A stretch of 64,000 bases of DNA from Aegilops tauschii subsp. strangulata (taxonomy: Eukaryota; Streptophyta; Magnoliopsida; Poales; Poaceae), in contig NC_053036.3 in NCBI RefSeq assembly GCF_002575655.3, positions 155,782,627 through 155,846,626 on the forward strand. The letters are read 5' to 3'. Within the stretch, counting starts at the first letter, position 1. Every line of letters starts with the position of its first letter. Positions 11,302 through 23,497 of this stretch are shown piece after piece. The position numbers and the translations under genes were made by a program. The notes beneath the pieces are model-generated. The model was not told the origin of the DNA. It did not search any database and saw nothing but the letters and a program-made list of their open reading frames with translations.

Positions 11302-12732
11302 CATTCCTGATTCAGCTTATTATGAATAAACATGTTTGCAATGACAATTAGAGATTATAGTTACTTATGCCATGCTTAATTAGCGAGGAGTTTATAATGG
11401 TTTACCTTGCGTGCCAACATGCTATTAAAATGGTTGTGATGCGGTATGATAGGGTGGTATCCTCCTTTGAATGATTCAAGTGACTTGACTTGGCACATGT
11501 TCACGCATGTAGTTGAAACAAATCAACATAGCCTTCATGATATTTATGTTCATGGTGGATTATATCCTACTCATGCTTGCACTCAATGTAGATTAATTTT
11601 AATGCATGTTCATGACTGTTGTCGCTCTCTAGCTGGTCGCTTCCCAGTCTTTTGCTAGCCTTCACTTGTACTAAGCGGGAATACTGCTTGTGCATCCAAT
11701 CCCTTAAACCCCAAAGTTATTCCATATGACTCCACCATACCTTCCTATATGCGGTATCTACCTGCCGTTCCAAGTAAATTTGTATGTGCCAAACTCTAAA
11801 CCTTCAAATGAAATTCTGCTTTGTATGCTCGAATAGCTCATGTATCAACAAGGGATGTCTATATCTTCCATGTTAGGCGGGTTATTCTCAAGAGGAGTGG
11901 ACTCCGCTCCTCACTCACGAGAAAATGGCTGGTCATCGGGATGCCCAGTCCCATGCTTTATGCAAATCAAATCAAAATAATTGCAAACAAAACTCCCCCG
12001 GGACTGTTGTTAGTTGGAGGCACTCGTTGTTTCAAGCAAGCCATGGATTGATGCTTGTTGGTGGAGGGGGAGTATAAACTTTACCATTCTATTTGGGAAC
12101 CGCCTATAATGTGTGTAGCATGGAAGATCTCGCCATCTCTTGGTTGTTATGTTGACAATGAAAGTATAACGCTCAAAATATTATTTATCTCTATTTCAAA
12201 ATCGAGCTTTGGCACCTCTACAAATCCCTGCTTCCCTCTGCGAAGGGCCTATCTATTTACTTTTATGTGGAGTCATCACCCTCTTATTAAAAAGCACCAG
12301 CTGGAGAGCACCACTGTCATTTGCATCCATTACTATTAATTTATATTGGGTATGACTATGATTGGATATCTTTTACCATGAATTACAATGTCTAGTCAAT
12401 CCTGGATCTTTAAAGGTGCTCTGCATTTATGTTTTGCGGTCTCAGAAAGGGCTAGCGGGATACCATCTTGTTATATCATATTATGATTATTTTTTGAGAA
12501 AGTGTTGTCATCCAAGATTTATTATTATTGCTCGCTAGTTGATTATGCCATTGATATGAGTAAACATGAGACCTAAGTGTTATTGTGAATATGGTTAGTT
12601 CATAATCTTTGCTGAAAACTTGAATGCTGGCTTTACATATTTACAACAACAAGAGCAAACAGAGTTTGTAAAAGTTTTTCTTTATCACTTTCAGTTTGTC
12701 AACTGAATTGCTTGAGGACAAGCAAAGGTTTA
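11302..12732 (+). other. 3' untranslated interior of the Athila-type element
   Basis: AT-rich, without a convincing frame. It continues the interior on the far side of the solo LTR. Only short chance ORFs are present. Confidence 0.5.
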
Positions 12733-12745
12733 ACCTTGGGGGAGT
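12733..12745 (+). promoter_or_regulatory. Polypurine tract of Athila-type element
   Basis: ACCTTGGGGGAGT abuts the 3' LTR start at 12746, the expected place for plus-strand priming. Confidence 0.7.
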
Positions 12746-14152
12746 TGATACGTCTCCGTCGTATCTACTTTTCCAAACACTTTTGCCCTTGTTTTGGACT
12801 CTAACTTGCATGATTTGAATAGAACTAACCCGAACTGACGCTGTTTTCAGCAGAATTGCCATGGTGTTATTTATGTGCAGAAACAAAAGTTCTCGGAATG
12901 ACCTGAAACTTCACGGAGATTATTTTTGGAAATAATAAAAAATACTGGCGAAAGAATCAAGGCCAGGGGGCCCACACCCTTTCCACGAGGGTGGGTGCGC
13001 GCCTGCCCCCCTGGGCACGCCCGCCTGCCTCATGGGCCCCCTGGAGCTCCACCGACCTCAACTCCAACTCCATATATTCGTGTTCGGGGAGAAAAAATCA
13101 GAGAGAAGGCTTCATGGCGTTTTACGATACGGAGCCGCCGCCAAGCCCTAAACTCTCTCGGGAGGCCTGATCTGGAGTCCGTTCGGGGCTCCGGAGAGGG
13201 GAATCCGTCGCCGCCGTCATCATCATCAACCATCCTCCATCACCAATTTCATGATGCTCACCGCCGTGCGTAAGTAATTCCATCGTAGGCTTGCTGGACG
13301 GTGATGGGTTGGATGAGATTTATCATGTAATCGAGTTAGTTTTGTTAGGGTTTGATCCCTAGTATCCACTATGTTCTGAGATTGATGTTGCTATGACTTT
13401 GCTATGCTTAATGCTTGTCACTAGGGCCCGAGTGCCATGATTTCAGATCTGAACCTATTATGTTTTCATGAATATATGTGAGTTCTTGATCCTATCTTGC
13501 AAGTCTATAGTCACCTATTATGTGTTATGATCCGGCAACCCTGAAGTGACAATAATCGGGACCACTCCCGGTGATGACCATAGTTTGAGGAGTTCATGTA
13601 TTCACTATGTGTTAATGTTTTGGTCCGGTACTCTATTAAAAGGAGGCCTTAATATCCCTTAGTTTCCAATAGGACCCCGCTGCCACGGGAGGGTAGGACA
13701 AAAGATGTCATGCAAGTTCTTTTCCATAAGCACGTATGACTATATTCGGAATACATGCCTACATTACATTGATGAATTGGAGCTAGTTCTGTGTCACCCT
13801 ATGTTATGACTATTACATGATGAACCGCATCCGGCATAATTCTTCATCACTGATCCAATGCCTACGAGGTTTTCACATATTGTTCTTCGCTTATTTACTT
13901 TTCCGCTGCTACTGTTACAATCACTACAAAACCCAAAAATATTACTTTTGCTACTGTTACTGTTACTATCATACTACTTTGCTACTAAATACTTTGCTGC
14001 AGATATTGAGTTATCCAGGTGTGGTTGAATTGACAACTCAACTGCTAATACTTGAGAATATTCTTTGGCTCCCCTTGTGTCGAATCAATAAATTTGGGTT
14101 GAATACTCTACCCTCGAAAACTGTTGCGATCCCCTATACTTGTGGGTTATCA
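12746..14152 (+). repeat. 3' LTR of Athila-type element
   Basis: 1407 bp, same ends as the 5' LTR, followed by TSD TGGGG (14153-14157). A short frame around 13817-14180 also occurs in the other two LTR copies and is LTR sequence, not a gene. Confidence 0.92.
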
Positions 14153-15950
14153 TGGGGCGTATTAAAAATCATACCTCTTTGATGAAGGCGCGGTGGTATC
14201 GCCATCCGCCTTTCTCTTCGAAGACCCGCCCTGCGCAGGCTCCGCCCTCTTAAGGGAGGCCTCTGATATGGCGTGGTGAGACGAGCGATGCCCCTTTGAA
14301 GCACGAAACAGTGCGGTGGGTGAGGTGCAATGGGAAAACTCTTTTGGAGGAGACGTCTCCTGAGTACTTACGTGGGAGGAGGGAAGGAGGCCGGGATAAT
14401 CGTCAATAATGGACACATCTGTGCCATCGTAGCTCGCCTGATAGAAGACCCCCTCCTTTAGCTCTACGACTATATCCGGATCCTCTTCAAATCCGGGATC
14501 CAGGTCCCAAATATGGTCCTCTGGCTGTGGAGCGGGGCTATAGATCCCCGCGGCAACCTTCCTCCATTCCTATTAAAAATGGCCGGATTAAGTTCAACTA
14601 GATACGACTCAGGAAGAGGATTGATTAAGGTTATGAAGCGGAGGCTCACCCAGCTTGGAGGGTTGTACATGGAAAAGCCCTCTTGGCACTTAAGGCGAGT
14701 GAAATCTTCTTTCTCCCCTTTATAAAGATCAGCCAACATGGCGGCCAAGGCGGCGAGGTTGTCCGGACTCTTGCGCCCGCAGCGCGATGCGCCATCCTTC
14801 CCATTCTAGTGCCACATGGGGAGTCCTCTGAATTGGAGTGGCTGAATGCCTCGCATTATTGAAATCGCCATTACCTCAATTAAGGATAGTCCGAATTGGG
14901 CAAGTGTCTTTATCTTGCTCATTAACTTTCTAACCTCCGCACTGTCTTCCTCCTCAAGGCTCCGGCGCTTCTTTAACGGAGCATTGGAAAATTCGGGTAG
15001 GCCCCGTCTGATTGGATCTGGGAGAACAACATCTTCAATGTAAAACCACTCTGAGGGCCACTCTTCGGATACCTTCTTTGGAGTGCCGGACAAGTATCCT
15101 GTCCCAGCTATGCGCCATACTTCGGCGCCGCCCACCTCGAATATGGATCCCTTTTGGGAGCGAGGGACGAGGCAGAAAAGTTTCCTCCATAACTCAAAAT
15201 GGGCCTCGTAGCCTAGGAACAGCTCGCAAAGAGCGACGACACCCGCGATATGCAAAATGGAGCCCGGCATAAGATTGTGCAGTTGGAGGCCATAGTACTC
15301 CAGGAGGCCTCGGAGGAAAGGGTGGATAGGAAATCCAACACCTCTTAATAGGAAGGAGACTAAGCACACTCGCTCCCCCTCGGTGGGGTTGGGGAAGTTT
15401 TCCGCCAGGGCTTCGCCGTTGATGGAGGTCAATCCTGCCCGAACGGGGACTAGATCCGCGGGAGGGGGATATCCCTGCGTCTGAAGCTTGGTCAGCTAGG
15501 CGTGGGATACTGAGCAACTCTCCCAATCACTTTTTCAGGGCCGTGAGGGCGGGAGGAAGAACTGGGAGCGCCAGCCATGATTATGCGGTTTCTTGTGGCA
15601 AGCTCTAAGGATTTTCCGCCTGGTGTGGAATGGCATCTGAGATTCAATCTCCTTAAATAGACGCCTTCCCCACATGGCCCGGGTGTTATGTGTAAAAATA
15701 CTTGGACCCTCCATATTCGTCTGACACGTGGAAGCCGAGACAACGATGGCACAGAAGCCGAAGGGTATAACATTTAATGTAAGGTCGAGCTGTTCGAAGA
15801 ACTCATTTTACCAAGACCGAAGATGTAAAGGCCGAATACAGTCCTTTGGTTCAGATGCTTTGAAGTATTCAAAGGAGGAACCCGCCTTGCAATGCCGAAG
15901 ACAATCTGCTCGCCGGACACATCGCCATTGAAGTCTGGTTCGGGGGCTAA

Positions 15951-16421
15951 TGAGGGAGTCCTGGATTATGGGGTCCTCGCACATCCGGGCTATGTGACGT
16001 GGGCTGGACTAGTGGGCCATGAAGATACGAGATAGAAGACTTTCCCCCATGTCCGGATGGGACTCTCCTTTGCGTGTATGGCAACCTTGGCATTCGGATA
16101 TGAAGATTCCTTTCTCTATAAACCGACTCTGTACAACCCTAGGCCCCTCCTGTGTCTATATAAACCGGAGGGTTTAGTTCGTACAGGCGATCATAATCAT
16201 ACAGGCTATACATCTAGGGTTTATCCATTACGATCTCGAGGTAGATCAACTCTTGTAACCCCTATATTCATCAAAGTTAATCAAGCAGGAAGTAGGGTAT
16301 TACCTCCATTAAGAGGGCCCGAACCTGGGTAAACATCGTGTCCCTGTCTCCTGTTACCTTTGATCCTTAGACGCACAGTTCGAGACCCCCTACCCGAGAT
16401 CCACCGGTTTTGACACCGACA
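15951..16421 (+). repeat. 3' LTR of the Tat-type element
   Basis: Begins TGAGGGAGTCCTGG after the purine tract CGGGGGCTAA and ends TTTTGACACCGACA. A TATA-like CTATATAAACCGG lies near 16155. The 471-bp length and + orientation agree with the integrase strand. The TSD would begin CTTGT at 16422; its partner is outside the window. Confidence 0.85.
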
Positions 16422-16987
16422 CTTGTCGACCTCAGCATCATTGGGTTGGACGTGGAGGATGGTGATGCTGGTGTGACTGTCGGAGGTGGGGAAGAAGATC
16501 TGAGGCCTCTGGAAACGGCGCCGAGGGTACTGCTCCGCTGTGATGGACGGTTCCGTCGTTGGAGCAGCTTCGGTGCGGTGTATGGCGGCGAGGCTGAAGC
16601 AGGACAAGACAAACAATGTTAATCTGAAGTGGGACTCTAATATCATCTGCAATAGATGATGTAAAATACATCACCAAAAAGTGCTAGATGTAAAACGCAT
16701 CAGCTGCGCCACGGCCGCTCCGACAGATGCTGTAAATACTGTTCACTCTGAACTTAAATGAAGAAACTGAACTTTACAGTTGAAACTGAATTTTACAGTC
16801 GAAACTGATTGAACTAGTAGCAGAGCATTCCAATAGATGTTTAGGGAATTCGAGCACTAGTAGCAGAGAAGCAGTGATCTAAATCAGCAGATGCTCGAGT
16901 AGGGAACGCACTAGCAGAGAGCAAGTCGTGCAGCAGCACCGCGAGCGAGTGCTAAAGGAGCAACTCCTGTAGCTGCCGGAGGTCGTG
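16422..16987. other. Unclassified host DNA left of the solo LTR
   Basis: GC-rich at first, then with ATGTAAAA.ACATC-like palindromic pieces near 16660-16700, and a CAG-rich stretch near 16926 that resumes at 36370 beyond the inserted solo LTR. Possibly part of an old DNA transposon; no coding sequence recognised. Confidence 0.4.
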
Positions 16988-18920
16988 TGTAGTGACCCAA
17001 CCCAAATGGATCAAGTCTCTATGCTTAAGTGTCATCCCTGGATCGGTATGCTGACACACACAGTACTCGAGGATTTATAACAGATTGCAATCACATGTAA
17101 AAAGTAACGTAAATACTATTACCTCAATCCATATAGCGGAAGTAACAACAAAGTTGTGGAGTCCCAACAACACCAACGGCAAAGTTGAGTGTAGACATCA
17201 TAACCCTAACGTATCACTTACTCGTCGTATGATTCCTGCAACATGAGACGTTCCAGCCAGATAGGTCAGTACATTGAATGTACTGGCAATTTCACACCAT
17301 AGAATAATAATGAAAATATCTATCTCTATATGCATATTTGGCTGGTGGAGGCTCTAAGTTTAATTTTTGCATTAAGCTAATTTTTTCCTACAACAAAGGA
17401 ATAGATTTTATTTACTACCAAGTTTGTGCCATTATTGAGAAGGTTTCCCCAACTCAATCCAAAAATTACCAAGTAATAATAATAATAACCCAACAAATTC
17501 ATTAAATAAAGTGATGAGATCAACCAATAATTCAAATACCAGATACTCAAATTGTCCATAACCGGGAACACGGCAAATCATGATTTGTTTATACACTCTG
17601 TAGAGGTTTGCGCACTTTTCCCCACAAGACTCGATCTCCTCCATTGAATTTCTTGCACTGCCTGATGTTTGAGAACCAGATGATCGAGACATAGTCTTTT
17701 TGAAGAGGTCCCCTTAACCGATGATAGGTTGGTACACCTACAATTCCCCTACATCTGCTAGCCCATCATGGAAAAGTTTTCCACAACTTACTCAACTATG
17801 CCAGAGCCCATAATGGCTTGTGACTGCACACGGAAGTTTCTAGCATGAATAATCTTATGATCCCTTTGAGCCTGGGTGGCATTCCATAGGATGATCACAC
17901 GGGCACCCCGGGATCTCCTAGGACAACACTGGATTCCTGAGGTGCCCGCAACCAATCCACCCAGATGTGTGTTAAAGTAGCCACCTTAAGTTTCCCTTAG
18001 TTATTATCTCTCACAACTTGCATGATTCTCACATACCAATCCCCGTCTACGAGCATGGCTAAGCAATATGAGCATAACGTTTATTCCCGGGGTGATCAAA
18101 GGTATTAGGTTCCTACCTCATCAACTACATAGCAATAACCACATGTTCCCAATCCTACTCATGCAATATTTGAGGATGAACTAATGCATAGTATAAAAGT
18201 GGTATAGAAAAATATGATCAAAGTGTGAACTTGCCTTGTACTGTTGATGCAGATTCATTGCACTCATAATTCCTGATAGTTCTACTCGTCACACTCCGAT
18301 CAATCTATCATAAGTAAGCAATTATAACCACACATAAGCAATCACTCAAAGATCCAAAAGAACATAGAAAAAACTTCAGAAAAATTCAAAAACCATCAAA
18401 TAAAGCTTCTAGACAGAAACATGTTTTTAACAGTAGCAAAATTATGTGATTTTGGTCTTAACAGAAGGTACATGTCAAGAGCTTTCATTTGCAAAAAGAA
18501 TCACTTAAATCAGAGTTATAAAACATAAGTTATAGCCAAAACAAGTATGAATTCAAATCTGATCTAATTCAAATTTTAAAATTTCAAAAGGTTGATTTTA
18601 TATGTTCTCTGGATAGAGGGGATCATAACAAAGAATTGGGCGTTGGTTTCGTTGGATTTGGACAAACGAGTAAAAGTTGCGAGGGTTTAAAGACCAGGAG
18701 CTAATTTGCGAAGAAAATATTCACGGATGGGTCCCTGGCCGAAACTAAAACAGAAAAAGAAAAATCTATCGGACGAACGTCCACTACGGAAGAATAACGA
18801 ACGAAATCGTTCTCTACGGAAGCTTAACAAACAAACGTTCGCTAAGTAACTAAACTTAAAAAATAAACCGGGTTTAAAAAAATGAAAACTAAAAAAACGG
18901 GATCGGACCGGGGTGGCGGT

Positions 18921-20466
18921 TGATAACCCACAAGTATAGGGGATCAATTGTAGCCTCTTTCGATAAGTAAGAGTGTCGAACCCAACGAGGAGCTAAATGT
19001 AGAACAAATATTCCCCCAAGTTCTATCGACCACCGATACAACTCTACGCACGCTTGACGTTCGCTTTACCGGAAACAAGTATGAAACTAGAAGTACTTTG
19101 TAGGTGGTGTTGGATAGGTTTGCAAGAATATAAAGAGCACGTAAATAAAAAGTAGGGGCTGTTTAGGTAAAGAAGCAATAAAGTAAATATAGCGAGTGTG
19201 GAAAAGTGGTGGTAGGAGTTGTGAAATTGTCCCTAAGCAATTGACTACTTTACTAGACCGATAGCAAGTATTATGTGGGAGAGGCCACTGCTAGCATGTC
19301 ATCCCTTACTTGGAATTCTATGCACTTATGATTGGAACTATTAGCAAGCATCCGCAACTGCTAACGTTCATTAAGGTAAAGCCCAACCATAGCATTAAGA
19401 TATATTGGTCCCCTTCAATCCCGTATGCATCAATTTCTATGCTAGGTTGAAGCTTCTATCACTCTTGCCCTCCAACTTGCCCTCCAATACATAGTCCTAT
19501 CAACATACAACTAACCCTATGGTGTGATCCACGCGCGCGCTCATATGATGGGCACCAAAGGACAACAACATAACCACAACCAAATTAAATCAATCATAGC
19601 AATTCATCAACCACCGATAGGACAACGAAAATCTACTCAGACATCATAGGATGGCAACACATCATTGGATAATAATATGAAGCATAAAGCACCATGTTCA
19701 AGTAGAGGGTACAGCGGGTTGCGGGAGAGTGGACCGCTGTAGATAGAGGGGGGAAGGTGATGGAGATGTTGGTGAAGATGGCGGAGGTGTTGGTGAAGAT
19801 CGCGGTGATGATGATGGTGGCCACGGCAGCATTCCGGCGCCACCGGAGGAGAGGGGGAGAGGGGCCCCCTTCTTCCTCTTCTTCCTTGACCTCCTCCCTA
19901 GATGGGAGAAGGGTTTCCCCTCTGGTCCATGGCCTCCATGGCATGGGAGGGGCGAGGGCCCCTCCGAGATTGGATCTGTCTCTCTGTCTCTCTCCGTTTC
20001 TGCGTTCTTTTTTGCTACCCTTTCACCGTTTCATATATATATGGAGATCCGTAACTCCGATTGGACTGAAACCTTCTCCGTGACTTTTTCCGAAAATTAG
20101 CTTTCTTGCGGCCGAAGAAGGGCATCAACCGCCTTACGGGTGGCCCACGAGGGTCAGGGACGCGCCTAGGGGGGCAGGCGCGCCCCCTGCCTCGTGGCCA
20201 CCTCGGGCACCGTCTCGCGTGGATTTTTCTTCCGGAATTCTCCAAATATTCCAAAAATATTCTCCGTCCATTTTTATCCCGTTTGGATTCCGTTTGATAT
20301 GGGGTTTCCACGAAACATAAAACATGCAACAAACAGGAACTGGCACTGGGCACTGGATCAATAAGTTAGTCCCACAAATAATATAAAACGTTGCCAAAAG
20401 TATATGAAAGTTGCATAATATTGGCATGGAACAATCAAAAATTATAGATACGACGGAGACGTATCA
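18921..20466 (-). repeat. 3' LTR (element orientation) of the non-autonomous element
   Basis: 1546 bp; matches 24949-25010 joined to 33759-35213. It contains a GC-rich GGGCAGGCGCGCC-type block near 20155-20200 that is shorter in the other LTR. Confidence 0.9.
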
Positions 20467-20480
20467 GCATCCCCAAGCTT
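20467..20480 (-). promoter_or_regulatory. Polypurine tract of the non-autonomous element
   Basis: On the minus strand AAGCTTGGGGATGC directly precedes the LTR start. The core AAGCTTGGGGAT recurs twice in the interior, at 22629-22644 and 22685-22700. Confidence 0.65.
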
Positions 20481-23400
20481 AATTCCTGCTCGTCCTCGAG
20501 TAGGTAAATGATAAAAAAGATAATTTTTTGATGTGGAATGCTACCTAGCATAATCTTGATCATATGTCTAATCATGGCATGAATATTAAGACACGAGTGA
20601 TTCAAAGCAATAGTCTATCATTTGACATAAAAACAATAATACTTCAAGCCTACTAATAAAGCAATCATGTCTTTTCAAAATAACAAGGCCAAAGAAAGTT
20701 ATCCCTACAAAATCATATAGTCTGGCTATGCTCCATCTTCACCACACAAAATATTCACATCATGCACAACCCCGATGACAAGCCAAGCAATTGTTTCATA
20801 CTATTGACGTTCTCAAACCTTTTCAACTTTCACGCAATACATGAGCGTGAGCCATGGACATAGCACTATAGGTGGAATAGAATAAAATGATGGGGGTTAT
20901 GTGGAGAAGACAACAAGGGAGAAAGTCTCACATCGACGCGGCTAATCAATGGGCTATGGAGATGCCCATCAATTGATGTCAATGTGAGGAGTAGGGATTG
21001 CCATGCAACGGATGCGCTAGAGCTATAAGCGTATGAAAGCTCAAACTGAAACTAAGTGGGTGTGCGTCCAACTTGCTTGCTCATGAAGACCTAGGGCATT
21101 TGAGGAAGCCCATCGTTGGAATATACAAGCCAAGTTCTATAATGAAAATTCCCACTAGTATATGAAAGTGATAACTCAACAGACTCTCTATATGAAGAAC
21201 ATGGTGCTACTTTGAAGCACAAGTGTGGTAAAAGGATAGTAACATTGCCCCTTCTCTCTTTTTCTCTCTTTTTTTCTTTTTTTTGGGGCTTCTTTTTTTT
21301 TGCCTTTCTCTCTTTTTTATTATATTTTTTCGTCCGGAGTCTCATCCCGACTTGTGGGGGAATCATAGTCTCCATCATCCTTTCCTCACTGGGGCAATGC
21401 TCTAATAATGATGATCATCACACTTTTAGTTACTTACAACTCAATATTACAACTAGATATCTAGAACAAAGGTATGACTCTATATGAATGCCTCCGGCGG
21501 TGTACCGGGATGTGCAATGATCTAGCGTAGCAACGACATCAAAAAACGGACAAGCCATGAAAACATCATGCTAGCTATCTTACGATCATGCAAAGCAATA
21601 TGACAATAAATGCTCAAGTCATGTATATGATGATGATGGAAGTTGCATAGCAATATATCTTGGAATGGCTATGGAAATGCCATAATAGGTAGGTATGGTG
21701 GCTGCTTTGAGGAAGATATAATGAGGCTTATGTGTGATAGAGCGTATCGTATCACGGGGTTTGGATGCACCGGCGAAGTTCGCACCAACTCTCGAGGTGA
21801 GAAAGGGCAATGCACGGTACCGAAGAGGCTAGCAATGATGGAAGGGTGAGAGTGCGTATAATCCATGGACTCACATTAGTCATAAAGAACTCATATACTT
21901 ATTGCAAAAGTTTATTAGCCCTCGAAGCACAGTACTACACGCATGCTCCTAGGGGGATAGATTGGTAGGAAAAGACCATCGCTCGTCCCCGACCGCCACT
22001 CATAAGGAAGACAATCAATAAATAAATCATGCTCCAACTTCGTTACATAACGGTTCACCATATGTGCATGCTACGGGAATCACAAACTTCAACACAAGTA
22101 TTTCTACAATCCACAACTACCCACTAGCATGACTCTAATATCACCATCTTTATATCGCAAAACTATTGCAAGGAATCAAACATATCATATTCAGTGATCT
22201 ACAAGTTTTATGTAGGATTTTATGACTAACCATGTGAATGACCAGTTCCTGTCATCTCTCTAAATAGATATAAGTGAAGCAAGAGAGTTTAATTCTTTCT
22301 ACAAAAGGTATGCCCACGCTCTAACAAATGTAAGTGAAGCAAAAGAGCATTCTACAAATGGCGGTTGTCTATGTAAAGAGAAACAGGCAATCCAAACTTC
22401 AAATGATATAAGTGAAGCACATGAAGCATTCTATAAAGCCATACTCAAAAGATATAAGTGAATTGCAAAGAGCATTCTATAAATAAACCAAGGACCATCT
22501 CATACCAGCATGGTGCATAAAGAAAAAACTAAATGCAAAAGACGCTCCAAGATTGCACATATCGCATGAACGAAACGAATCCGAAAACATACCGATACTT
22601 GTTGAAGAAAGAGGGGATGCCTTCCAGGGCATCCCCAAGCTTAGACGCTTGAGTCTCCTTGAATATTTACTTGGGGTGCCTTGGGAATCCCCAAGCTTGA
22701 GCTCTTGCCTCTCCTTCTTCTCCTCACATCGAGACCTTCTCGATCATCGAACACTTCATCCACACAAAACTTCAACAGAAAACTCGGTAAGATCCATTAG
22801 TATAATAAAGCAAATTACTACTCTAAGTACTGTTGTAAAACAATTCAAATTTTGTTTTTGCATTGTGTCTACTGTAATATAGCTTTTCCATGGCTTAATC
22901 CACTGATATAAATTGATAGTTTCATCAAAACAAGCAAACTATGCATGAAAAACAGAATCTGTCTAAAACAGAACAGTCTGTAACAATCTGAACATTCACC
23001 ATACTTCTGATACTTGAAAAATTCTGCCACAATTAGTAAAAATAAACAATTTGTATAGAAAGACAGTGCAAAAAGAATCAGAACCGTTTGACGTTCCAGT
23101 AAACAATTAAAAATCGCACACTACAGCCAAAGTTTCTGTCCTGCACCGTACAAACCAACAAGCATTGTAAACATCCTAAAGGCAAACCTTGGCACATTAT
23201 TTTTATAATACATTGGAATTGTACAAGGGGATAATTATTTTTATTGAAAAGTTTCTGTAATTAAGATTCACAAAGTTTCCGTGAGCATGAACAAAGTTCA
23301 AGAAGCTCCCCCACTTCAACAATGCTTGTCTCTCTCACTTTCACTTTCCTTTTTGAAAAGTTTTGGGTTCCCCTCTTTATTTTTGTTGTTTTTAAACTAT

Positions 23401-23497
23401 ATGAAAGCACTCAACAGAAATAAATGACTCTCTAAAACTTTCGGGTTGTCTCCCTGGCAGCGCTTTCTTTAAAGCCATTAAGCTAGGCATATAGTGC
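20481..23497 (-). other. Non-coding interior of the non-autonomous element
   Basis: Lies 3' of the unknown ORF in element orientation. It holds purine tract-like copies at 22629-22644 and 22685-22700, and short repeats around ATATAAGTGAAGCA between 22265 and 22470. No coding sequence recognised. Confidence 0.5.

Larger units (their letters stand above)
3221..14152 (+). mobile_element. Athila-type LTR retrotransposon lacking polymerase (non-autonomous), 10.9 kb
   Basis: Two LTRs (1383 and 1407 bp) begin TGATACGTCTCC and end GTGGGTTATCA. A tRNA-Asp primer site follows the first and a purine tract precedes the second, with a perfect 5-bp TSD. The interior encodes a gag, an aspartic protease and an Athila-type ORF. 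No reverse transcriptase, RNase H or integrase motif was found between 7351 and 12745. Transposition must therefore have used enzymes from another element. It carries an inverted solo LTR of its own family (9892-11296). The structure resembles the Sabrina/WHAM-like group of Triticeae, but I do not assign a family. Confidence 0.88.
1861..15578 (-). pseudogene. Antisense spliced gene of the Tat-type element (7 predicted exons)
   Basis: Runs antisense to the retrotransposon. ATG at 15576-15578 (MAGAPSSSS start) lies about 370 bp from the 3' LTR. Predicted exons on the minus strand are 15578-14650, 14569-14372, 14262-14175, 3168-2853, 2756-2651, 2567-2358 and 2280-1861. Each junction shows GT and AG, and introns are 77-109 bp where uninterrupted. 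The N-terminal part resembles the plant 'putative gypsy type transposon' domain (PF04195 type; GVGFPIHPFL, LHNLMPGSI, WPSEWFYIEDV). The middle is Ser/Lys rich. The C-terminal exons are Lys/Glu/Gln-rich, coiled-coil-like (LKEKLKAAQADKQHAERQ). The copy is dead: one-base frameshifts near 15495 and 2005 and an in-frame TAG near 14804. The Athila-type element lies in intron 3. Function is unknown; antisense ORFs are known for this lineage, but the exon model is my inference. Confidence 0.7.
273..16421 (+). mobile_element. Tat-lineage Ty3/gypsy retrotransposon, left-truncated by the window and interrupted
   Basis: Visible parts in order are the integrase end of pol (275-1053), a long region carrying an antisense gene (1861-15578) and a 471-bp 3' LTR (15951-16421). 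A long pol-to-3'LTR region with an antisense ORF is a known trait of the Tat/Retand/Grande group of Ty3/gypsy elements. The Athila-type element at 3221-14152 interrupts it. The 5' LTR, gag, protease and most of pol lie outside the window. Integrase and antisense gene both carry stops and frameshifts, so the copy is defective. Confidence 0.8.

Noticed and set aside
19633..20427. Frames with His/Ile repeats and Met-rich frames in the LTR
   Set aside because: The same frames occur in the second LTR at 34397-35174; LTR body, not coding.
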